Source: an uncultured Clostridia bacterium (lineage in GTDB: Bacteria > Bacillota > Clostridia > Oscillospirales > Oscillospiraceae). Taken from it: a stretch of DNA of 35,958 nt. The stretch is taken from assembly GCA_945864305.1 (NCBI GenBank), contig CAMBAJ010000019.1, forward strand, positions 1 through 35,958, in the 5' to 3' direction. Each line of letters begins with the position of its first letter. The stretch's first letter is position 1. Position numbers and translations under genes: made by a program. Positions 30,369-35,958 of this stretch are shown here, one piece after another. Below the pieces are notes generated by a model. The model made no database searches. It saw nothing but the letters and a program-made list of their open reading frames with translations, and was not told the origin of the DNA.

Positions 30369-30394
30369 CAAGCAAAACAAAGGAGTGTATTTCT

Positions 30395-31024
30395 ATGTCT
30401 GAACCCACTACCAACGCTGTTCCGGCCTCCACCAGCCGGAGCCGCACCCACAAGCTGGCTGTCACCGCCATGCTGTCCGCCGTAGCCTTTGTACTGATGT
30501 TCATCGAGTTCCCCATTCCGGCGCTGATTCCCTCTTTCGTAAAGCTGGATATCTCTGATCTTCCCGAACTGTTGGCGGCCTTCTCCATGGGCCCCCTCTA
30601 CGGTGTGGCGGTTACCCTTGTGAAGAACCTGTTGTTTATTCTCCTCCACGGCACCTCCTCCGCCTATGTGGGCGAGCTATTCAACTTCCTGATGGGCTCC
30701 GTGTTCGCCTTTTCCGCCGGCTTTATCTATCAGCGGAAAAAGTCCCGGCAAAGTGCGCTGATTGGCTCCATCGTGGGCGCCGCTCTGATGGCCCTGATCT
30801 CTGTGCCGCTGAACTACTTTGTGGTCTATCCCGCCTATGTGGTGTGCTACGGCCTGCCGCTGGAAGCCATCATCGGTATGTATCAGGCGATTCGCCCCTC
30901 TACCAACGGCCTGTTGGAGTGCCTGGTGGTCTTCAACATGCCCTTCACCTTCTGCAAGGGCATGCTGGATGTGCTGCTGTGCTTCCTGATCTACAAGCCC
31001 CTGTCTCCCCTGCTGCACAAGTGA
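30395..31024 (+). CDS. ribU: Riboflavin ECF transporter substrate-binding component RibU
   Basis: 209 residues, an integral membrane S component that captures riboflavin and docks to a shared ECF energising module encoded elsewhere. About six membrane helices are visible (for example LAVTAMLSAVAFVLMFIEFP, PLYGVAVTLVKNLLFIL, IGSIVGAALMALISVPLNYF). The family signature KLDISDLPELLAAFSMGP and the LKNLLF-like segment confirm RibU. The start is the ATG at 30395 after AAAGGAG; the upstream open frame runs back into the riboswitch. Control by FMN is given by the aptamer. Confidence 0.95.
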   Translation: MSEPTTNAVPASTSRSRTHKLAVTAMLSAVAFVLMFIEFPIPALIPSFVKLDISDLPELLAAFSMGPLYGVAVTLVKNLLFILLHGTSSAYVGELFNFLMGSVFAFSAGFIYQRKKSRQSALIGSIVGAALMALISVPLNYFVVYPAYVVCYGLPLEAIIGMYQAIRPSTNGLLECLVVFNMPFTFCKGMLDVLLCFLIYKPLSPLLHK

Positions 31025-31037
31025 TCATATCCATTCA

Positions 31038-31078
31038 ACGCGGCGCGCCAGATTTTGGCGCGCCGCGTTTCTCTTTTC
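31038..31078 (+). terminator. Terminator of ribU
   Basis: ACGCGGCGCGCC-AGATTTT-GGCGCGCCGCGT, a perfect 12-bp stem, followed by TTCTCTTTTC. Its T-rich tail overlaps the -35 of dinB. Confidence 0.88.
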
Positions 31079-31102
31079 AAGTCCGAACAGATGTGCTACA
31101 AT
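31075..31102 (+). promoter_or_regulatory. Promoter of dinB
   Basis: TTTCAA, 16 bases ending in TGC (extended -10), TACAAT. I saw no clear LexA box. Confidence 0.55.
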
Positions 31103-31135
31103 AAAGACATTCCGAATTTTGAGGAGGTGGTATCC

Positions 31136-32350
31136 GTGGACCGCATCATTCTGCACTGTGACCTGAACGGCTTTTACGCCTCCGTGGAGCTACTGAGCCA
31201 CCCGGACCTGCGGGAGGTACCCATGGCGGTCTGCGGCGACCCCGCCTCCCGGCACGGCATCATCCTAGCCAAGAACGAGCCCGCCAAACGGTTTGGCATT
31301 CAGACGGCCGAAACCATCTGGCAGGCTAAGAAAAAATGCCCGGACCTGGTGCTGCTGCCGCCCCATCACGATTTGTACCGGGTATATTCCAAAAAAGTCA
31401 ACGCCATCTATGACGAATACACCGACCTGGTGGAGCCCTTCGGCATCGACGAGAGCTGGCTGGATGTCACCCACACCCTCCATCTGTTCGGCGGCGACGC
31501 CAGGGCATTGGCGGACACGCTTCGGCGGCGCGTTAAGGAAGAACTGGGGCTGACCCTCTCCGTGGGCGTCAGCTTCAACAAGGTCTTTGCCAAGCTGGGC
31601 AGCGACTACAAAAAGCCGGACGCCACCACGGTGATCTCCCGGGAAAACTGGCAGCGCATCGTCTGGCCCCTGCCGGTGGGCGATCTGCTGTATGTGGGCG
31701 GTGCCGCCCGGAAGCTGCTGCATCAGTACGGCGTAGACACCATCGGGCAGCTGGCCGCCTGCAGGCCGGAGATGCCGGAGACCCTGATGGGCAAGCTGGG
31801 CACACAGCTGTATGAGTACGCCAACGGCCTGGACCGGGAACCCGTCCGTTCCCGCTATGACGCGGAGCCGGTCAAATCCGTGGGCAACGGCACCACCTTC
31901 CCGAAAAACCTCACCACCCGTATGGAAGTCCAAAACGGTGTGGCCATGCTGGCGGACTCCGTTGCCACTCGCCTGCGGAAATACGGCCTGTACGCCGGAG
32001 GCCTCCAGGTGACTGTCCGGGACCCCGCCTTCCGGGACCGCTCCCGCCAGCGTCAGTTGGCGGCTCCCACCCATCTCATCCGCGATCTGGCCGACACTGC
32101 CATGGAGTTGGTAAACGAGCTGTGGAAGCCGCCGGCTCCTATCCGTGCTCTGACTGTCACCGCCATTCACCTTGTTCCAGAAGATGAGGCATATGAGCAG
32201 GTAGACTTATTCACCGCCGCTTCGACTCCCCACAAAGAAAAACAGGAAAAGCTGGAGGCCGCCATGGATCACATCCGCGGCAAATACGGCGACCGAGCCA
32301 TTATCTTTGGCGCCGCTCAGCCGGAAAAAGAGGAGGACCCATTCTCATGA
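31136..32350 (+). CDS. dinB: DNA polymerase IV (Y family)
   Basis: 404 residues from GTG at 31136 behind GAGGAGG. Translesion polymerase. Catalytic residues: Asp in ILHCDLNGFYASVEL (about 8) and the DE pair in EPFGIDESWLDVT (about 104-105). The little-finger domain starts near 240 and contains SVGNGTTFPKNLT. The helix-hairpin-helix region is at about 180-200 (YVGGAARKLLHQYGVDTIGQLA). A C-terminal beta-clamp motif is plausible in QVDLFT, near residue 362. It overlaps the cyclo-ligase gene by ATGA. Confidence 0.95.
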   Translation: MDRIILHCDLNGFYASVELLSHPDLREVPMAVCGDPASRHGIILAKNEPAKRFGIQTAETIWQAKKKCPDLVLLPPHHDLYRVYSKKVNAIYDEYTDLVEPFGIDESWLDVTHTLHLFGGDARALADTLRRRVKEELGLTLSVGVSFNKVFAKLGSDYKKPDATTVISRENWQRIVWPLPVGDLLYVGGAARKLLHQYGVDTIGQLAACRPEMPETLMGKLGTQLYEYANGLDREPVRSRYDAEPVKSVGNGTTFPKNLTTRMEVQNGVAMLADSVATRLRKYGLYAGGLQVTVRDPAFRDRSRQRQLAAPTHLIRDLADTAMELVNELWKPPAPIRALTVTAIHLVPEDEAYEQVDLFTAASTPHKEKQEKLEAAMDHIRGKYGDRAIIFGAAQPEKEEDPFS

Positions 32351-32934
32351 CGAAACAGGAAGAAAAGCAGCAGCTGCGCCGCATCATCCGCGGCCTGCGT
32401 GCTCAACTGAGTGAAGCCTATTGCTTAAGGGCCAACCGAGCCATTGCCGCTCATCTGCTGGCCATGTCGGAATACCAGGCCGCCGGCACTGTTTTCTGTT
32501 ATGTGAGCACAGGCCTGGAAATCGATACCTGGCCGGTGTTAGAAGATGTTCTGGCCTCCGGGAAGGTCCTCTGCGTCCCTCTGTGCGTCTCCAACGGCGT
32601 TATGGAGCTTCGACAGGTCACTTCCCTGGGCCAGCTTGCCCCCGGCTCCTACGGCATCCCAGAGCCTCCTGCAGACAACCATGTGATCTCCCCCGATGCG
32701 GTGGATTTTGCCGTTCTCCCCTGTCTGACCTGCAACCATCTCGGTCAGCGGTTGGGGCAGGGCGGTGGATACTACGACCGCTTTTTGTCCCACTATCGCG
32801 GTGGAAGCGTGCTGCTGTGCCGGGAACTCCTGATTCGTGAGGAAATCCCGCTGGAGCCCCACGATTATCCCATTCCCTGGGTCCTGACAGAAAAGGGGTT
32901 GTACGAAGATGGTACCCCCGCCAGGCTGGGTTGA
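32347..32934 (+). CDS. 5-formyltetrahydrofolate cyclo-ligase
   Basis: 195 residues, ATP-dependent conversion of 5-formyl-THF to 5,10-methenyl-THF. The N-terminal basic helix KQEEKQQLRRIIRGLRAQL and the C-terminal signature LGQRLGQGGGYYDRFL (about 134-149), with DFAVLPCLTCN before it, define the family. It is coupled to dinB by a 4-base overlap and followed by glyA on its own promoter; both act in one-carbon metabolism (5-formyl-THF is also an inhibitor of GlyA). Confidence 0.92.
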   Translation: MTKQEEKQQLRRIIRGLRAQLSEAYCLRANRAIAAHLLAMSEYQAAGTVFCYVSTGLEIDTWPVLEDVLASGKVLCVPLCVSNGVMELRQVTSLGQLAPGSYGIPEPPADNHVISPDAVDFAVLPCLTCNHLGQRLGQGGGYYDRFLSHYRGGSVLLCRELLIREEIPLEPHDYPIPWVLTEKGLYEDGTPARLG

Positions 32935-32976
32935 CGAAAGTTGTCGAAGTCTCTGGCTGTTTCCCATAAATATATC

Positions 32977-33005
32977 TTGCGTAATCGTGTAAACTCCCGT
33001 ACAAT
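32977..33005 (+). promoter_or_regulatory. Promoter of glyA
   Basis: TTGCGT, 17 bases, TACAAT; the leader is about 25 bases. Confidence 0.72.
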
Positions 33006-33035
33006 AGACACGATATACACAAAGGAGGAGCCTGC

Positions 33036-34280
33036 ATGATTCAACAGACTATGGACTATATTTCTTCACTGGACCCTGAGGTAGGGGCCTCGATCCGTGA
33101 GGAATACGCGCGCGAGCGCCGCAATATCGAATTGATTGCATCTGAAAATATCGTCAGTGAAGCCGTGATGCTCACAATGGGCACTTGTCTGACCAACAAA
33201 TACGCGGAAGGCTATCCCGGAAAGCGCTATTATGGTGGCTGCTATGCGGTGGATGTTACAGAGGAGATTGCCCGCAAGCGGGCCTGTCAGTTGTTTGGCT
33301 GCAATTACGCCAATGTTCAGCCCCACTCTGGCGCCAACGCCAACCTGGCCGCTTTCTTCGCTCTGGTAAATCCCGGCGACACGGTTCTGAGCATGAATTT
33401 GGCACACGGCGGTCATCTGTCCCACGGCAGTCCTGTGAATATCTCCGGCAAATACTTCCACATCGTCCCCTACGGTCTGGATGACGAAACGGAGACCATC
33501 AACTATGAAAAAGTTCTGGAAGCCGCCAAGGCCTGCCAGCCCAGGATGATCATTGCCGGTGCCAGCGCCTATCCCCGCACCATCGACTTTGCCAAGTTCC
33601 GTGAGATTGCAGACGAAGTCGGCGCCTATCTGATGGTGGATATGGCCCATATTGCCGGTCTGGTGGCCGCTGGTGTCCATCCCTCTCCCATTCCCTATGC
33701 GGATGTGGTGACTACCACCACCCACAAGACGCTCCGCGGTCCCCGTGGCGGCCTGATCCTGTGCAATGACGAGGCCATTTACAAAAAAATTAATTCCGCT
33801 GTGTTTCCCGGTACCCAAGGTGGTCCCCTGGAACACATCATTGCTGCCAAGGCCGTTTGTCTGGGTGAGGCACTGAAGCCTGAGTTCAAGGCCTACGGTG
33901 AGCAGGTCGTCAAAAATGCCAAAGTCCTTGCGGATGAATTGGTCAAGCAGGGCTTCCGGCTGGTATCCGGCGGCACGGACAACCATCTGATGCTGGTGGA
34001 TGTCCGAAACTTTCACATCACCGGCAAAGAGTTTGAGCACCGTTTGGATGAGGTGCAGATTACCGTCAACAAAAATGCCATCCCCAACGATCCGGAAAAG
34101 CCCTTTGTCACCAGCGGCATCCGCGTCGGTACACCTGCCGTTACCACCCGCGGCTTCAAAGAACCGGAAATGGTTAAAATCGCCCAGTGGATGGGACGGG
34201 TCGCCCGTGACTTTGAGAGCTGTAAAGATCAGGTCCGGGCCGAAGTAGACGCTCTGTGCAAACAGTTCCCCATTTACTGA
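33036..34280 (+). CDS. glyA: Serine hydroxymethyltransferase
   Basis: 414 residues, PLP-dependent interconversion of serine and glycine with [52 protein letters not shown], the PLP segment with Asp and His in [19 protein letters not shown], and the Schiff-base Lys in [19 protein letters not shown] (about 228) are all intact. ATG follows AAAGGAGG. A strong terminator follows. Confidence 0.97.
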   Translation: MIQQTMDYISSLDPEVGASIREEYARERRNIELIASENIVSEAVMLTMGTCLTNKYAEGYPGKRYYGGCYAVDVTEEIARKRACQLFGCNYANVQPHSGANANLAAFFALVNPGDTVLSMNLAHGGHLSHGSPVNISGKYFHIVPYGLDDETETINYEKVLEAAKACQPRMIIAGASAYPRTIDFAKFREIADEVGAYLMVDMAHIAGLVAAGVHPSPIPYADVVTTTTHKTLRGPRGGLILCNDEAIYKKINSAVFPGTQGGPLEHIIAAKAVCLGEALKPEFKAYGEQVVKNAKVLADELVKQGFRLVSGGTDNHLMLVDVRNFHITGKEFEHRLDEVQITVNKNAIPNDPEKPFVTSGIRVGTPAVTTRGFKEPEMVKIAQWMGRVARDFESCKDQVRAEVDALCKQFPIY

Positions 34281-34286
34281 GGAGAC

Positions 34287-34321
34287 AAAAAAGAGGTGCA
34301 GCTGAGCTGTACCTCTTTTTT
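34287..34321. terminator. Terminator of glyA
   Basis: AAAAAAGAGGTGCAGCT-GA-GCTGTACCTCTTTTTT, a long stem with one mismatch, active in either direction. Confidence 0.92.
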
Positions 34322-34360
34322 ATGGTTCACATCAGTAATAGTGTCTTAAATCGCAAGGCC

Positions 34361-34750
34361 CTAACTCAACCACAGAAGATTCCGCACAGTCCAGTTTATC
34401 AGCAATAAGGAAAACTATATCCGCAGCCATCGGCTATCATAATGCAGGTCCCATCCCGGCTCCTTCCGTAGGCTCCACACAGTCTGTGAAGCCATGTAAA
34501 TCGGTGCCCAGGCGGCTGTCATTGGCGCAGCAAAATTATCGTACAGCGCCCGAAAGACCTCTCCATGAGCCAATGTGATGACAGCCCGCGTTCCTCCGCA
34601 GCCCGGACAGTACATATGGCAGTTTTGATATACTCAGCAAGTGCTGATGGTAGGCGCACCCAACAGATACTTTCATGCCAGAACCCCAATCCACAAGCTG
34701 AGCAGCACGATCCATACTGCGACCTCCCGATCCGTCATCTGCCTATTCAT
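34361..34750 (-). pseudogene. DUF2752 membrane protein, inactivated by three in-frame stops
   Basis: ATG at 34750 behind CAGGAGG opens a frame of 130 codons to TAG at 34361. It encodes MTDREVAVWIVLLSLWIG, the DUF2752 core MYCPGCGGTRAVITLAHGEV and a final hydrophobic segment ending INWTVRNLLWL. The frame is interrupted by TGA at codon 26 (34673-34675), TGA at codon 39 (34634-34636) and TAG at 34415-34417. No indel is needed to read through, so decay is by point mutation. A 66-residue piece between the second and third stops is open but has no good start. The intact family has two or three membrane helices around a CPGCGGTR motif; its function is unknown. Confidence 0.82.
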
Positions 34751-34806
34751 CCTGCCTCCTGAACGCAGAAACCGCGCCATCGCTCCGCGGCTTTCGTTTC
34801 TCTACT

Positions 34807-35103
34807 TCACTTCAAGAGTTTGATTTTCCCCAGCAAAGGTCTTCTTTCTCTTCGCCATTAATTGCGGCAATGCAGCCCATTACCACACAGATAAAGCAAA
34901 AAATTTCCTAAATCCAGCCAACATTGGTTTAAATGAAATTTTTCGTCTTTCCGGTCACCTGCGATTAATGCAACCAGAAGACCGATCCAGGTAATATAGG
35001 CAACAATGTCTGTTGTCTTTTTTCCATATCGTATCTCATTTCTCGGTTTGCTTATGGAGGGAATCTGACTGCTAAGATTTTTTAGCCAGACCGTATAAAA
35101 CAA
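34807..35103 (-). pseudogene. DUF4870-like membrane protein remnant with frameshifts
   Basis: The first frame (from about 35103) contains GKKTTDIVAYITWIGLLVAL and AGDRKDEKFHLNQ, typical of DUF4870/TM proteins that usually accompany DUF2752 genes. After FHLNQ it departs from the family; the expected continuation (CFICVVMGCIAAINGEEKED) is in another frame, which itself holds a TAG early on. The final GKIKLLK-stop at 34807 is in a third frame. At least two indels and one nonsense change have destroyed the gene. The true start is uncertain. It lies directly upstream of the DUF2752 pseudogene on the same strand, so a whole two-gene operon has decayed. Confidence 0.7.
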
Positions 35104-35401
35104 CCGTAGAACCGTAGATTATATTTTCAGACTGCCAGACGATTTAAAACAGTTATACTGCCAATAGGCTTTTCCTTTTTGACAGCAGGGAATTTTATTT
35201 CTCTTGAATATAAACTCTCGGATTTTTTTGTACGTCCTGCCTAGCAAAGCAAAGGTTCCCCCTTATTTTTCCCTTATTGTCTTAAACCATAATGGTTTTA
35301 TCTGGTGTAGGACAACACATAAAAAGCTGCAAACCGTTTGAAATAGAATGTTTTGGCGCAGCAAGGGCCAATTAACGTGGCAGCAAATGCTGTTCGAATT
35401 C

Positions 35402-35456
35402 TTCACCCGATACCAAAAGAAGCCTTGGAATCGCAATCGTTCCTAGGTTTCTTTTT
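35402..35456 (+). repeat. Degenerate repeated hairpin, copy 1
   Basis: TTCACCCGATACCAAAAGAA continues as GCCTTGGAATCG-CAAT-CGTTCCTAGG and a T-rich tail TTTCTTTTTTC. It resembles the block at 35619 (TTnACCCG....CAAA..AGCCTTG.AATC...TTTCTT). Confidence 0.4.
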
Positions 35457-35618
35457 TCTTTTTGACTCTTACGCTGACCCTCACAGGATTTAAACCGGCT
35501 AGCATGCTCTAGCAGAACTCAAAGCAGTAAATACTCAAATACATTGTACCGCAGCACTTTGCTGCATTTGGCGGCAGCAGATGGCACGGTTCAAAACCAT
35601 ATACAGGCATTAAAATCC

Positions 35619-35672
35619 TTTACCCGCCGTCAAAGAGAGCCTTGAATCCGTTTGGATTCAACGCTTTCTTCT
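35619..35672 (+). repeat. Degenerate repeated hairpin, copy 2
   Basis: TTTACCCGCCGTCAAAGAGA continues as GCCTTGAATCC-GTTT-GGATTCAACGC and TTTCTTC. The 8-bp TTGAATCC/GGATTCAA stem is perfect. Both copies could be terminators or remains of a small mobile repeat. Confidence 0.4.
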
Positions 35673-35926
35673 GCCCTTAGAAAAGCTTTTCCTGTTTTTC
35701 CCTTGTATTTGCTAAATATGACGTTTTCCTGTCGGATGAATTCTGGCTGTGTCGCTTACTTTTCCGATTATCTCAGTGTGCAGCGGCTCTGGAACATACG
35801 GACGCCAACAGGAAATTATTGCTTCTCCATGCGTTGTCTCCGATGCGCTCTGTTTCTATCTGAATGCTGGCAGTTCGGAATGCTTCCGCACCGCGGAGCA
35901 AAACTGCTGCCAAACGTTTAGCAAAT

Positions 35927-35958
35927 AGTGGGCCTGCTGCAAATGCAGCAGGCCCACT
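35927..35958. terminator. Perfect 14-bp hairpin at the window end
   Basis: AGTGGGCCTGCTGC-AAAT-GCAGCAGGCCCACT. It has terminator-like geometry; whether a T run follows lies outside the window. It may belong to a gene beyond the edge. Confidence 0.55.

Larger units (their letters stand above)
35104..35926. other. Gene-poor, comparatively A/T-rich segment
   Basis: No frame on either strand shows a recognisable protein or a convincing ribosome site; an 89-codon plus frame at 35652-35921 has no homology that I can see and ordinary composition. The segment contains the paired repeat at 35402 and 35619 and poly-pyrimidine tracts. It is continuous with the decayed genes at 34361-35103. Confidence 0.6.

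Noticed and set aside
34361-34750. TGA recoding (Trp or selenocysteine) in the DUF2752 gene
   Set aside because: A third in-frame stop is TAG, and intact genes here end in TGA, so recoding does not explain the frame.
35908-35923. Third AAACGTTT site (CTGCCAAACGTTTAGC)
   Set aside because: It shares only the 8-bp core with the two LacI operators, not the TCGn flank, and has no gene next to it in the window; chance is likely.
1-35958. CRISPR array, prophage or toxin-antitoxin module
   Set aside because: No regularly spaced identical repeats, phage structural genes or recognisable toxin-antitoxin pair were found; the only mobile element is the partial IS5.

Overview
The window reads as chromosome of a gut-type anaerobic Firmicute of the Clostridia, most likely Oscillospiraceae (Flavonifractor/Lawsonibacter/Oscillibacter-like). 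The reasons are the high-GC coding sequence with strong C-ending codon bias, Gram-positive Shine-Dalgarno sites (AAGGAGG), sigma-A type promoters with 17-bp spacers, a WalRK/YycHI/YycJ/RlmH locus, an FMN riboswitch in front of RibU, and a DUF134/NifX-like pair typical of anaerobes. The species assignment is inference.

Layout. 1-594: right end of an IS5-family element, cut by the window edge. 711-1016: small DUF6809-like protein. 1381-3757 (minus): trans-translation block smpB - cyclophilin - SDR oxidoreductase, with tmRNA (ssrA) downstream. 4039-12622 (plus): Nudix hydrolase, WalR-WalK two-component system, YycH- and YycI-like regulators, MurA, YycJ nuclease, RlmH and a DUF2007-like protein; this is an envelope-homeostasis locus with the Bacillus gene order plus an inserted murA. 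12730-14812: zinc-ribbon membrane protein and a phosphoglucomutase. 14868-15693: DUF134 regulator and NifX-like protein behind a promoter that carries a perfect 20-bp inverted repeat.

The most unusual region is 15810-28515. A LacI-family regulator, a PHP phosphoesterase and a PfkB kinase run to the left. To the right run five tandem HAD-superfamily proteins, a 522-residue phosphoglycerate-mutase homologue whose two halves are swapped (a natural circular permutation of GpmI), a Gfo/Idh/MocA (IolG-like) dehydrogenase, a split transketolase (N and C subunits) and an iron alcohol dehydrogenase resembling 4-hydroxybutyrate dehydrogenase. Both divergent promoters carry an AAACGTTT-centred LacI-type operator. 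All five HAD proteins keep the nucleophilic Asp but have Gly in place of the second Asp of the DxD motif. Together this looks like an inducible carbohydrate or phospho-sugar pathway that I cannot match to a described one. No transporter is encoded in it.

28545-34321: an HTH-membrane regulator broken by a frameshift, a small unknown protein, a SLOG/DUF1273 protein, FMN riboswitch-ribU, dinB with 5-formyl-THF cyclo-ligase, and glyA. 34361-35958: decayed, less GC-rich DNA with pseudogenes of a DUF2752 protein (three in-frame stops) and a DUF4870-like membrane protein (frameshifts), then about 800 bases without a recognisable gene but with a degenerate repeated hairpin and a perfect terminal inverted repeat at the window end.
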